DNA of 64,000 nt from Microvelia longipes (taxonomy: Eukaryota; Arthropoda; Insecta; Hemiptera; Veliidae), in contig JACMZG010000008.1 of NCBI GenBank assembly GCA_018340805.1, positions 58,208,205-58,272,204 on the forward strand. Direction: 5' to 3'. Both the position numbers and the translations under genes were made by a program. Shown here piece after piece: positions 1 through 12,546 of the stretch (positions are counted from its first letter, which is position 1; each line of letters starts with the position of its first letter). The notes under the pieces were generated by a model, which saw nothing but the letters and a program-made list of their open reading frames with translations, was not told where the DNA came from and made no database searches.

Positions 1-2
1 CT

Positions 3-2800
3 AACCCAGGGAAATTACAAACCAAAAAAAACGGCAGAGGCAGAGGATTTGTATGGACTGAATGTATTGGGACAACATTTATATCTTGTTACTTCACCCC
101 AAACGAACCCATACAAGATTTTAGAGATAAGCTGGACGATCTCGAGTACCAAATAATGCAGAGATTAGAGCAAAATCTTATAGTAGCAGGAGACTTCAAT
201 GCAAAAGGACTCGAATGGGGAATGACCTACACCGACTCCAGAGGGAGATCACTTCTAGAAATGGCAGCGAGAACAGGCCTCCAAGTACTAAATGAAGGAA
301 ATGTAACCACCTTTAGACGGCCTGGTTACGCAGAAACAATCCCAGATATCTCTTTCGTTTCAGAATGCTTCGAAAGAAGAATATGCAACTGGAGAGTCCT
401 TGAAGATTATACAGCCAGCGATCACCAATATATTCAGTTCGATATTAAAGACAAACGCCAGGGAAAAGTTAAGAACCCGAACCAAACACCAAGATGGAAC
501 ATTAGAAAAATGGAAAGAGATATTTTTTCCATGATGCTTGACTGGGGGCTAAAATCGATTAACAGAAATAGAAGCAGGAAGTGCGAACCATATAGTCTCA
601 TCAACGATGGGATTAATTACTAGAGCCTGTGACGCCTCCATGCCCCGCGTCAGACAAGATAAGGGTAAGAAACCGGTATACTGGTGGACAGACGAGATCG
701 CAGAGCTCCGAAAAAATTGCCACAAGCTTAGAAGGGTTGCCCAGAGAGCCAATAACGAAATCGAAAGAACAAATAAATTGGCGTCTTATAAATATGCACG
801 GAAGCCCTTCGCCGAGCTATAAAGAAAGAAAATCTGAGTGTTGGAGACAACTGGTAAAGGATATCGACTCAGACCCCTGGGGCCTAGGCTATAAGATTGT
901 AATGAAAAAACTAGGTGATATGAAGTCAAGTAATGAAATGGATAGTTCGCGAATAAAAAATTATCGATACACTGTTCCCATCTCACCAAGCTAAGGATAA
1001 TAGATCCCATTAGAGATGTCGACGAATGTCCCCCTTTTACCCTCGGAGAACTAGAGGAAGCGGTTTTATCTATGAAGGACAAAAAAGCGCCTGGCCCAGA
1101 CGGGATACCATCAGAAGCCTTAAAGGAAGTACTAAAAACTAAACCCACCCTTCTACTGGACATGTACAACTCCTGCCTCAACGAAGGTATATTCTATTCT
1201 GAATGGAAAGTAGGTCGTCTTGTTTTAATAGACAAAGGTAAGGGAGACCCTGAACAAGCCTCATCGTACCGCCCTTTATGCATGCTAGATACAGCTGGGA
1301 AAGTGCTCGAAAACTTTTAAAGCAAGAATGAAGTCCGCAATAACTTCATCAGGAGACCTTGCGCCGCAGCAGTTTGGTTTTAGATCAGGTCTTTCTACCA
1401 TAGATGCAATAAGGCAGATCCCTGAGGCTGTCTCAGCTGCAGAGAATCATAGTTCCGATGCAAAAGAGTAGTGTTGCTAGTAACATTAGACGTAAAGAAC
1501 GCTTTTAACTCAGTTAGATGGAGCGACATGATAAAGGCTCTCGAAGAACATTTCAAGTTACCAAAATACATGTTAAGAATATTGAACGATTATCTCAATG
1601 ATAGAAGCCTCCTCTATGACACAAAAGATGGACAGAAAAAAACAAAAATTACAGCTGGTGCAGCGCAGGGATCTATCCTTGGCCCAGACTTGTGGAACAT
1701 AGTATATGATGAACTTCTCAGAATTGCTTTGCCAGATGAATGCAAATTAATCGCATATGCAGACGATATAGCAGCAATTATCATAGCCCGAGACGTAGAA
1801 CTGGCCCAAATAAAGTTCAACCAAATTATGAGAATCATTATAAGATGGATGTCTAACCATGGCCTTTCCTTAGCACTGAACAAAACCGAAGCCATATTCT
1901 TAACTAAGAAGAGAATTCCTACAATGATCCCAGTCCAAGTCGGGAACGAAGTAGTCACCAGCAAGCCAACTGTTAAGTACCTTGGAGTTACCCCGAACGT
2001 AAAGATGAAATTCCTAGATCATCTAAAAATAGCTGCAGAAAAAAACTTCACTGCGAGTGCGGGCACTTGGAAGGCTAATGTCTAACATCGGAGGCCCGAG
2101 AGCAAGCAAGAGAAGATTACTAATGTCATCAAGTCAATCTATTATCCTGTACGGAGCAGAAATCTGGGCCGATGTTCTTAGCAAAAAAAGCTACAAAAAA
2201 TCGTAGCGCGAGTCCAAAGGAAATCAGTCTTGAGGGTAGCTTCTGCATACCGAACGGTCTCCGAACCAGCTGTTTTAGTCATTGCAAGCGTCATTCCTAT
2301 TGACCTGCTAGCTATAGAGCGAAAGAGAGTATACGAAAGAAAAATAGAAGCAATCATAATGCAGTACGAAAAAGAAGAAAGAGATAGAACCATGGGGCGG
2401 TGGCAACTTTCATGGGATGAGGAGACAAGAGGCCGCTGGACATGGCGCCTGATAAAGATATCAAATCATGGGTAGATCGAACGCATGGAGAAGTAGGTTT
2501 CTACATAACACAGCTCCTTAGTGGGCACGGATATTTTAGGTCCTACTTACACAAAATCGGGAAGCATCAGTCTTCTGATTGTCTCTACTGCCCTGGTCTC
2601 ATTGACAACGTAGAACATACTTTTTTTGATTGTACTAAATGGACAACGAGAGACTAAATGTAACCATGATAATATGGCCAATCACACCCGACACCATAGT
2701 AAATGTCATGCTAAAAAACGAGGACTCGTGGGAAATGATCAATACTTTTGCTGAGACCATCCTGCGAGCTAAAAAAGGTGATTTAGACAATGTTACATAG
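3..2800 (+). pseudogene. R1-like ORF2 (endonuclease, reverse transcriptase, C-terminal CCHC-type region), frameshifted
   Basis: The protein would nick target DNA and reverse-transcribe the element RNA. Endonuclease residues in one frame (3-623) include AGDFNAK, PDISFVS and TASDHQY, the usual catalytic set. The frame shifts near 600 (VYWWTDEIAELR, typical R1 linker) and again near 815 (DSDPWG). Reverse transcriptase begins near 1042 (LGELEEAV, KKAPGPDGIPSEALK), shifts near 1310 (LAPQQFGFRSGLST), then continues at 1471-2085 with LDVKNAFNSV, AAQGSILGPDLWN, YADD, LNKTEA and VKYLGV. A later frame gives NIGGPRASKRRLL (about 2084), then GRWTWRLI, then CLYCPGLIDNVEHTFFDC at 2442-2657, and a tail ending at 2800. 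All catalytic motifs survive but at least six frame changes or stops break the ORF, so it is inactive as sequenced. Some indels could be base-calling errors. Confidence 0.93.
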
Positions 2801-2827
2801 GAACACTCTACCAATACGGCAGTTATA

Positions 2828-3047
2828 ATTTATTTATTTATTTAACATTTTTTTTTTTATTTATTTTATATATTTTTTTTTTTTATTTTTTATTTTTTTT
2901 TTTTTTAATTTTTAATTTTTTTTTTTTTATTATTTTTTATTATTTTTTTTTTTTTATTTATATTTTTTTTTTTTTTCTTTTTAATTTTATTTTTTATTTT
3001 ATTTTTTTTTTTTATTACTATTATTATTATTTATTTTATTATATTAT

Positions 3048-3084
<37 letters not shown>
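2828..3084. repeat. T-rich low-complexity tract inside the LINE 3' UTR
   Basis: About 257 bases of almost only T with scattered A, ending at a sharp boundary where ordinary 3' UTR sequence resumes. It sits between the ORF2 stop and the 3' UTR tail. It may be an expanded homopolymer or a nested oligo(T), or its length may be unreliable in long reads. Confidence 0.9.
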
Positions 3085-3085
<1 letters not shown>

Positions 3086-3394
3086 TCAGGTTTTGAGGTT
3101 TGTTCTGGCGTTGGAGATCTCCTTTGCAAAGTCTAGACCCACTTTAAAGCTTCGACAAAAGAAGACATAGGGGGTAAGATGGGAGGGAGCCGGAAGGCTC
3201 AAGATAAGACCTAGCCTGAAGTAATGTGAATAACGGTTCCAGGCTAGGTTTAAGGGGTTTCGCGGAGTGAGTTTTAGTTGGTATGAGGCAGACCCTGAGT
3301 CCAACACTGTTGACAGAACCGCTGTCTTCGTGCGTAAATGCATTTCCCTCTCTTTTTTTGGTAAACATTTTTCCCGCAAGAAAAATTTTGCCAG

Positions 3395-3435
<41 letters not shown>

Positions 3436-3627
3436 TTTTTCATTTAGGCATTCATACAAAGCTTAGTTTAAGCTAATATACACAAATGTTATCTCATGGA
3501 TCTCCAAAGGACATGGTATCCTCCTTTGGAGAAACCATGCAAATTGACAGACTTTTTAAAAAGTGCTATACTGGTACGACTATAAAGCTTAAAAAATGGA
3601 TTACTACGTAAAAAAGCAAGAATTTTC

Positions 3628-4183
3628 TAATGAAAAATTCGCTGGCTTGCGGAACACCGCGCTAGAATTATTTTGTATAACTATAAATTTTCAAAAAAAA
3701 TCGGCATTCGATATGACAACTCTAAGTTGACCAATGTGCTAATTTAGGGAAAAATAAATAGAGGCGGCGTTGTATCTGTTTATCTAGAATCAGATAATGT
3801 ATTACTATGGTATTACTAGATTAACTATCTAGTAATACCAGTTAATGCAACCATAAAACCTAAATAGCCAGGTAAAATAACCGACTAAACACTTAGGTTT
3901 ACAAAAAAAATATAGTTTCGACGTAAAAAACTGAGATTTTAAAAAAGGATATAGTAGAGTGAAAATTACGTTAATAAGTACTGCAACTTGATTTTAAAAC
4001 TTAGTCTTTTAGTTAAGACATTAGATTACGAAGTAGGGAACCCCGTGTTCGACTCTTGGCGGAAACGACAATTTTAAAGAATTTATTTAAATTTTTTATT
4101 TTGTTTAGTAAATAATACTACGCACGTTCAGTAACCAAATAATTCTGGCGCGGAGGTCCGCAAGACCGGGCAAATTTTATTTG
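3628..4183. mobile_element. Pair of divergent A-box-like arms of the GGCGCGGTGGTCCGC family
   Basis: An arm on the minus strand at 3628-3672 and an arm on the plus strand at 4142-4183 share the pattern TTCTRGCGCGG followed by TCCGCAAG. They point away from each other, unlike the other family members here, whose arms converge. The interval also holds a perfect 13-bp hairpin (GGTATTACTAGAT arms, 3809-3839) and, at about 4048-4060, a B-box-like GTTCGACTC. It may be two solo arms rather than one element. Confidence 0.5.
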
Positions 4184-4869
4184 AAATTTTGCTTAAGTTT
4201 TCAGATTTTTTTTAATAACTTGAGCAGTAGCGTCACAACTTATTTGATATAATGTAAAAATACCGTATTTTGATATTTATTTTATTTAAATATAATACTT
4301 AAATAAACTAAATCATCAAATGGCAGGACGAAAACCAAATAGCAGTGTTTATGTGTAATAGAAAAACCAATCACACGAACTTTCTGCATCACATATTTTA
4401 AAAAAGCCACTGGAATTTAGTGTGAGACATTTTTAATTATTTTACATGAAATGTTTATTCATCCGACGTATTCATTTCAACCTTTAAGAATATACACATT
4501 CTTAAGTATCAAAAGTATAAACCGGCAGGGAAGTATATTAAGACCTGACCACTAGACAGCCTGTTAAATAATTATTCGACATTCCTTTACAAATCTCTTC
4601 TTTAGCGGATAATTAGTTCTCTTATTCAGGATAATTAAACCCTTTAGGTATCAAGAGCCTCCCTGTGGTTAAGCGTTCTTTAATTGATTAATCGATTGAA
4701 ACAACCGAAATACTGTAATTTACTTATTTTCCATTTTTTGGTACTATTGTATATGAAATAAGGCCTCCACTTATCATACAAAATCTTAGGTCAATTAGAA
4801 CTTTTGAGATATGATAATAAACTACGTAGGCTTACGCGGTTATTTTTATGAATATTTAGGTCTTACAGT
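4184..4869. other. AT-rich DNA, nothing recognised
   Basis: No coding pattern, tandem repeat or long inverted repeat was seen in this stretch on either strand. Confidence 0.6.
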
Positions 4870-5097
4870 TGTGACCGCGTCGATGTAGATGAAAAATGCG
4901 ACGTTTCGCTTTAACTGTGGGAGGCATCTTTAGGGATGTAGGACTTCATGAATATAAACACAATGTTCTACAAATATGAACTCGTTTCAGTTGAGTTTTG
5001 TTGGATTGGACATCCATGATGTCCGACATCCCTGAAGACGCCTCCCACAGTAAAAACGAAACGTCGGATTCCACATAATATTGACGCGGTTACCACA
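4870..5097. repeat. Foldback element with about 70-bp imperfect arms
   Basis: Left arm 4870-4939 and right arm 5026-5097 are inverted copies sharing ACCGCGTC, CGACGTTTCG, CTGTGGGAGGC and AGGGATGT. The right arm contains CTGAAGA (5032-5038) and CGAAACGTC (5057-5065), reminiscent of hammerhead ribozyme core strings found in Penelope-like elements, but the required stem II does not pair. A short hairpin follows at 5131-5157 with AAACGTAACGC arms. Confidence 0.75.
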
Positions 5098-5157
5098 GGA
5101 AGACCTATATCTTCAAGTTCCTCCAATATTAAACGTAACGCAGTACGCGTTACGTTT

Positions 5158-6335
5158 TCTTTTGATGGTTGGTTAATTGGCAAAGAATATTAACCTATAT
5201 GTCGACATTTTAAGACCTCCATAGTATATGACACCCAAACTGACCCTATTTTACAAAAGTACCCTATTTTTACAAGGATTAACCTTAAAAATCTAAATTT
5301 ATTTGATACTAAAGATCAAATTGTGCGTTAAATTAAATTAATTTTAAGTAGACAGGACTTCTTTACTGTAAAAAACAGAATTCACTCCACTAAAACATTT
5401 AATATTTTAATAAGAAGAATAAATTTAAATGCAGTAATAATTTCTTTATTGAACTCTACTTTTTATACTAATAAATTAGCATTTTTCCAATTTAAGCAAC
5501 GAATAAATTTACAATAAACCATCAATTCAAACTATAAAAGTACGAATTCCAATTTAAAAGTGACATAATTTGAATTTATTATTTTATTTTCAATAGAAAT
5601 TGGTTTCATACTAAATACAATACGTGTTAAGGTAGGATAGTAAAATACAAAATCATATTCAAAATTTACAACAATAATGAATAAGGTGTAAGGAATAATA
5701 ATAAAAATGATTAGGGTTTAATATAAATTATTCTCGAACTTCTTATTGTCAAATAGATTTTAATTTTTATGTACTATAAATTATGACTAAGAGGAAAACT
5801 TAAATTTTAATGTCATGAATTTTGATTTATGGAGTGAGTATCCCTGTGTTAAAATTCAAAGGCTCTATTGTTTTTATGATTTTTATCGAATGTTTAGTGA
5901 GTTTGAAACAATAGGTAAAAGTTAAGTATACAAATTATTATTTTTATTTATTTGTTTTTGTTAAATGGTTAAAACTTTTGCAACAATAAGTAGTCCAGAA
6001 TTAATTAAATTCAAGTTGTCAAAAGTTATTTTAAGTCTAATTGATTTTTTAGGCTATTTATTAGTTTTATGCCTAACTATACAATCCGGTGTTTTTTGTT
6101 GGAGTGTTATAGCTGAAGTTGCTATAGATTACAATAATGTTTGTTTATGTTTTGTACGTCGAAGATTTTGTTTATACGTGTTCTATGTTGTCTCAAAACT
6201 TGCGTTTAAGTTATTAACTGGGCTTAGTTATTAGCCATGAGGGCATCCCTCCTACAATATTGGGGTTATATATTATATGGGGCCCGACTGGTGCAATTAC
6301 TACAACAAAGCTATGTCAATAACATGCTAATAGAA
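5158..6335. other. AT-rich DNA, nothing supported
   Basis: An open frame of 89 codons at 5965-6234 (plus) is hydrophobic and Leu/Val-rich. Several ORFs of this length are expected by chance in AT-rich DNA of this size, and it matches no family I recognise, so it is not called as a gene. Confidence 0.5.
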
Positions 6336-6690
6336 GATCTGTGATGGTGAGAGAGGGATAAAATTATGAAGATAGGAACTTTGAGATGAAGAGAGAGAAA
6401 GAGAGTAAAACATTTAGATCCGCGATGCAGAGAGATAGTAAAAACATGCAGATAAAAGATTTGCCGAATGCAGAGGATAGTAAAACATGCAGATACAAGA
6501 TTTGCGATGCAGAGAGATAGTAAAAACATGCAGATACAAGATTTGCGATGCAGAGAGGATAGTAAAAATGGCATACAAGATTTGCGAATGCAGAAGAGAG
6601 AGAGAGAGAGTAAAACATACAGATTGGAGATCTGCAATGCAGAAAGAGAGCAAAAACATGTCGATAGGAAATCTGCGATGCAGAGATATT
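6336..6690 (+). repeat. 41-bp minisatellite, about 8-9 units, GA-rich
   Basis: Units such as 6417-6457, 6458-6498 and 6499-6539 share GATTTGCGATGCAGAGAGAT, then AGTAAAAACATGCAGATACAA. Unit length varies from 39 to 50 through GA expansions (for example 6594-6610). Open frames that cross it are repeat translations, not genes. Confidence 0.9.
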
Positions 6691-7362
6691 ATATTAGTTA
6701 TATTATATTATTTAGATCTCCTATACAGATAGGAGAGCTCAGGTTTATTTAATGCCGGAACAAGTACGATACTTTAAGAAGTTAATCAATTGTGGAGTTA
6801 ATTAATTATTATGAGAGAATAACTTTAATTTATAATTCATTCTTTCATCTATAATACATTTGAATCTTTATATAGAAATACATATTTATTTAATACTGTA
6901 CTCTCTAAAAATATCTTTTATATTTATTAAATAAATACGCTTATTGATGATGCGAACTAAGTTGTTAAAAAATTACTTAGCGAAATACATAATTTTATTT
7001 TAATTGTTACATAATCTAACATATTTATAACAGCACTTGGTTACAACATTCCATGTAGGGTAACAATTTTAATTTAAATAAAACTCGCTTTTGAAAAGAC
7101 ACAAAAATGGTGATAGAGGGATCCAGGTCCTCGTTATATAAAACTTACCTTTTAATTATAAGATAATGTAAAACACTTATTCTGTGGTCACAGTAATGAA
7201 GTTGGCAATATTTGTTACCAAATTGTCAGCTGGTTAACTTGACGATAATCAGTCAGCTTCATGCCTTAGGAAAAAAAGTAACACAATTCCTAAATCTGGT
7301 TAAGGACGATACATTTGTTCATCGTTTTTTTTACTATATATAAATTTATAACTACAAAATAT
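6691..7362. other. AT-rich DNA, nothing recognised
   Basis: No gene-like, tandem or inverted structure was identified in this stretch. Confidence 0.55.
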
Positions 7363-7672
7363 TTCTGGCGCGGCGGTCCGCATGTCGGGCGAATTTCCTT
7401 TGTAATGCGTATTTCCGTGCTTAACAATTCATTTCCTACTAAGGAAATGCGATAAACATTGAAAGAAACCAACTGAGCATTAAACTTGTGCAAATAATGG
7501 TACTGCCAATTTCAGAGACATAGTTTTGAATAACTAACAGGATAAAAATATAGAAAAAATGAATTTGAGTAACTGCTCAAGTTATATAGCATAAAACGGA
7601 ACCTTAAGCAAGAAATGGATTGTTAACACGCATCCCAAAGGAAATTTGATCGACATGCGGACCACCGCGCCA
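7363..7672. mobile_element. Palindromic element, GGCGCGGTGGTCCGC arms (short copy)
   Basis: The left arm starts TTCTGGCGCGGCGGTCCGC and the right arm ends with the inverted GGACCACCGCGCCA. Arms continue inward with ATTTCCTTTG and the scattered motifs seen in the longer copies at 11745-12259 and 51841-52518. At 310 bp it is an internally deleted version. Confidence 0.8.
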
Positions 7673-7799
7673 TATTTTTTTATTATTTAAAGCAATATAA
7701 GCATCAGATTTACTACTTAACTAATATTTACTTTATTATTTGGAGTAATTTGTTATCTATCATTGACTATTTGCGTTACTTTATCAAATAACTTTTATG

Positions 7800-8060
7800 G
7801 TTGTTTAGACTTTTTGGCCACTAAGAGTGTTTGTATCGACTTCGGACCGGTTTCGTTCGATTCAGTAACAAAAAACCCAAATATAGACGTTTTCTAGACA
7901 AAAAATAATAACTTTGCCGATTTTAAAAAAATTCTGACTCAGCAAACCAGGTTAATGAAGTCACAAAAACCTGGTTTTCAAACCTGGGGTTCGTTTCCTC
8001 CCCAAGGTTGAGTTTTTACCAAATTTGATAAAAAAAATATTAATCCGTTCCAATAAAAAC
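7800..8060 (-). mobile_element. Partial CRE/T-MARE-type repeat
   Basis: On the minus strand this carries the GAATCGAACGAAACCGG module (7836-7868), the TGAGTCAG core (7936-7945) and the AAACCAGG-type segment also present at 10977-11620, 40678-41530 and 52519-53235. It lacks the (TA)n part. It follows the palindrome at 7363-7672 in the same relative order seen at 51841-53235. Confidence 0.75.
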
Positions 8061-8194
8061 ACACCATTATTATTCATACTTTTTAAATGATTTTGATGTT
8101 TTTTTTTTAAAAACATTAGAAAATTAAAATAATTGTAAAATTAACCAAATATAATGATATGAATACTATATTGTTCCTTATTGTTGTATTTGTT

Positions 8195-8640
8195 TGCGAA
8201 AAAAGTCTGGAACCGAAATCATATTTTTAGGTATTTTTATGACCTAAAGAGCAATTTTTACATAGTTATCTGTCAGTTTGTGTGTGTGCATGTGTGTGTG
8301 TCTATTAAAACGCGGAAAAGTGATACAATTAGATTAATATTTGGCACGCATGTAGCTATGTATAAGATTAACATAAGTACAATGTAAAAATCGCAAAGTA
8401 ATCCAATTGTGTTGAGTTAAGCAGCATCGACCGTGGTCAGTGCCTGGATAAGTTACCACTAGGAATGAAACGGATGCATTAACTATTTGAGGACGAGCAA
8501 AGCTTGTTCTAAGAGATATTGCAGTATAAAGTTAACGACTTGCATATTCTGAGGACGAGCGAAGCGAGTCCTAAGTAGGGAGGATGAGTGTAGCGAAACT
8601 AATGTAATGAGGATAAGTCCCGAGGCACCCATTCAATGCT
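8195..8640 (+). mobile_element. 5S rRNA-derived repeat, copy A (internally deleted)
   Basis: The 5S-like fragment TTAAGCAGCATCGACC then GTGGTCAGTGCCTGGAT lies at 8417-8450 and corresponds to the internal control region of 5S rRNA. It is followed by the GAGGACGAGCGAAGCGAGTC module typical of this family. The left part has the TGTCAGTTTGTGTGTG segment of other copies. Much of the middle is missing. Confidence 0.8.
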
Positions 8641-8993
8641 TGTCAAATTTAGCTCCTAATATTTTTACTACTATAGTTAAAATATAGATTGAGTAACTAC
8701 TATATTAAACACTTGAAAACATATTTGAGAAGACATATTAATTATTTTATAAAATTAAATCAAATCATTTAACTTTCTTCTTTAGAATCCTTAAATATCA
8801 TTAATGTTTTGCGATTTCATTAATTCTATATATGGTATAAAAATGCTCGCAACATTACGAACCCATTACCTATCCTAATGGACTCATCTATGGATATGAA
8901 AAGTTCATCAAAACACAATCAAGCTCTTCGTGTCTAAAAATAATTTACTATTAGCGAATTTTATTAAAGAACGACGCTGATGAAAGATGTAAT

Positions 8994-8994
<1 letters not shown>
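8641..8994. other. AT-rich DNA, nothing recognised
   Basis: Only the recurrent string TTAGCGAATTTT near 8951 links it to repeats elsewhere in the window. Confidence 0.5.
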
Positions 8995-9448
<454 letters not shown>

Positions 9449-9975
9449 TTGTAAGTACTTTAACAGTATCCTTATTAAAATTGTAATAAAATAAAATGTC
9501 AACAAACTAATAAATAAAGCTTATTAGAAAGAAACTGCAATTTGTAGAAAAAATATTTATGAAAATGTAATAAAATTATTTCGCTTTAAATTGATAATAT
9601 ATTATGAATACTTTATTTACGTTAGATATAGGTAGGTTATACTTTATGAAATATTAAAGACTTCAGACATAGGAAGGAATGATCAAATATAGTAACTCCT
9701 GAGTTCCAATACATTTTCTAAATCGATAACCGTTTATATTTTATAGTATTCTATTGCATCTGACTTGTGAAACTGAATTTATGTTTATTACCAGTTTTTA
9801 CTATAAAGTTGTGAAACATTATGAATAAAATACTAAAATCCAAGTTTTTGTCCAGATTACAATAGTATTATAATTTTAGTATTAGACACGTTACGGACGA
9901 TTCAAAAGAAAAACATAAACTTCTATTTCTAATGTTTACATAGATCACTCTTTAGACTTTATGAATTTTGCACCA
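9449..9975. other. AT-rich DNA, nothing recognised
   Basis: No coding or repeat structure was seen before the 9-bp direct repeat that begins at 9976. Confidence 0.55.
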
Positions 9976-10021
9976 AGAGCACATATCGCACACCCGCGCG
10001 GATAGGGTTACATCTCAAAAA

Positions 10022-10500
10022 TTCTGGCGCGGTGGTCCGCATGTCGGGCGAATTTCCTTTGGATGCAAATACTCAAACCCAGAGTACCTGGGTTCAAATC
10101 CGAGTAGGGACAATAATTTTTTATCGTTTTTTTTACCTAATATAAGTTTTCAACTAGAAAATAATTCTGGCGCGGTGGTCCGCATGTCGGGCGAATTTCC
10201 TTTGGATGCGTGTTTCCGTGCTTTTTACATTATATAAGTTTACAACTACTAAATAAATAATTCTGGCGCGGTGGTCCGCATGTCGGGCGAATTTCCTTTG
10301 GATGCAAATACTCAAACCCAGAGTACCTGGGTTCAAATCCGAGTAGGGACAAATAATTTTTTATCGTTTTTTTTTACCTAATAAAGTTTTCAACTAGAAA
10401 ATAATTCTGGCGCGGTGGTCCGCATGTCGGGCGAATTTCCTTTGGATGCGTGTTTCCGTGCTTTTTACATTATATAAGTTTACAACTACTAAATAAATAA
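10022..10500 (+). repeat. 239-bp tandem duplication of a SINE-like unit
   Basis: 10022-10260 and 10261-10500 are almost identical. Each has an A-box-like TGGCGCGGTGG near its start and a tRNA-type B box GGGTTCAAATCC about 60 bases later, followed by GAGTAGGGACAA, then a second A-box-like arm. The near identity suggests a recent duplication or an assembly duplicate. Confidence 0.85.
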
Positions 10501-10862
10501 TTCCGGCGCGGTGGTCCGCTGTCGGGCGAATTTCTTTTAGAATGCGTTTTTCCGTGCTAAACAACCTATTTCTTGCTTATGCAAAAACCATGCCCATTGC
10601 GTGGTTCCGGTTCATGCTTTAGAACCTAAGCAGTTACTTAATTGTCAAGCACTGCTCGTAACTCATTTTGTCTGTATTTTCCAAAGGAAATGCGCTAAAA
10701 CCTTGTAAGATAACTGACTAAGCTTAAAGATAAGTAACTAAGCTTTAAACTAGTGCAAATAATAGTGCGTACTTCTAATTTTAGAGGCATAGTTTTGTAC
10801 AACCAACTGGATAATTATGCGCATTTCCTTTGGAAAATACAGACAAAATGAGTTACGAGCAG
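10501..10862. mobile_element. Palindromic element, copy truncated by a (TA)n tract
   Basis: It starts TTCCGGCGCGGTGGTCCGCT. The inner inverted arms begin at GCACTGCTCGTAACTCATTT (about 10651) and end at 10862. The outer part of the right arm is missing and a (TA)n tract starts exactly there. The spacer between inner arms is inverted relative to the copies at 11745 and 51841. Confidence 0.8.
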
Positions 10863-11623
<761 letters not shown>

Positions 11624-11744
11624 AATTCTGGCGCGGTGGTCCGCATGTCGGGCGAATTTCCTTTGGATGCGAAAACTCAAACCCAGAGTACCTGGGTTCA
11701 AATCCTAGTAGGGACATATAAGTTTACAACTACTAAATAAATAA

Positions 11745-12259
11745 TTCCGGCACAGTGGTCCGCTGTCGGGCGAATTTCATTTAGAATGCGTGTTTTTTGT
11801 GCTAAACAACCTATTTCATGCTTATGCAAGAACCATGCCCATTGCGTGGTTCCGGTTCATGCTTTAGACCCTAAGCAGTTACTCACTTGTCAAGCACTGC
11901 TCGTAACTCATTTTGTCTGTATTTTCCAAAGGAAATGCGCATAATTATCCAGTTGGTTGTACAAAACTATGCCTCTAGAATTAGAAGTACGCACTATTAT
12001 TTGCACTAGTTTAAAGCTTAGTTACTTATCTTTAGGCTTAGTCAGTTATCTTTAAAGGTTTTAGCGCATTTCCTTTGGAAAATACAGACAAAATGAGTTA
12101 CGAGCAGTGCTTGACAATTGAGTAACTGCTTAGGTTCGAAACCATGAACCGGAACCACGCAATGGGCATGGTTCTTGCATAAGCATGAAATAGGTTGTTT
12201 AGCACAAAAAACACGCATTCTAAATGAAATTCGCCCGACAGCGGACCACCGCGCCGGAA
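11745..12259. mobile_element. Palindromic (foldback) element, full copy
   Basis: Left arm starts TTCCGGCACAGTGGTCCGC; right arm ends with GCGGACCACCGCGCCGGAA. Arms of about 190 bp share GTCGGGCGAATTTCATTTAG, CCATGCCCATTGCGTGGTTC, and GCACTGCTCGTAACTCATTT, and enclose a spacer of about 120 bp. Outside the right arm an outer arm (to about 12354) repeats TTTAGTAGTTGTAAAC and ends in GACCACCGCGCCAGAA. The single-stranded form would fold into one long hairpin. Confidence 0.88.
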
Positions 12260-12546
12260 TTATTTATTTAGTAGTTGTAAACTTATATAATGGAAAAAGC
12301 ACGGAACACGCATCCAAAGGAAATTTGCCCGACATGCGGACCACCGCGCCAGAATTTTTTAAACCGCAATATCTTGACAACTACTTCGAATTTTTCTGAA
12401 AACTAAATAAAAACTGGTAATTTTTCTACTTATTAGTACTTTAACATGAACATTTAAAAAGTAAAATAACTCAACTCTAACTGTATCAAATTTGACAAAA
12501 TATAATTTTTTTATGAGATGTAACACTTGTACTAATAATTTTTTTT

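Larger units (their letters stand above)
1..3433 (+). mobile_element. R1-clade non-LTR retrotransposon, 5'-truncated by the window edge
   Basis: The segment runs from inside the apurinic-type endonuclease, through reverse transcriptase and a C-terminal Cys/His region, to a 3' untranslated region and a run of 39 A at 3395-3433. Order and motifs match the R1 clade of insect LINEs. The 3' untranslated region (about 2801-3394) is interrupted by a T/A-only stretch at 2828-3084. The 5' end lies outside the window, so a target-site duplication cannot be tested. True R1 inserts in 28S rDNA; no 28S sequence is seen after the poly(A), so this is an R1-like element elsewhere in the genome. Confidence 0.93.

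Noticed and set aside
3144..3476. Several frames around the LINE tail
   Set aside because: They cross the poly(A) tail and 3' UTR and give poly-Lys or poly-Phe.
5965..6234. 89-codon hydrophobic frame
   Set aside because: Length is within chance expectation for AT-rich DNA and it has no known motif.
6364..6752. Several frames with repeated peptide units on both strands
   Set aside because: They are translations of the 41-bp minisatellite.
8417..8460. Possible 5S rRNA gene
   Set aside because: Only about half of 5S is present and it is repeated in many truncated copies, so it is a 5S-derived repeat.
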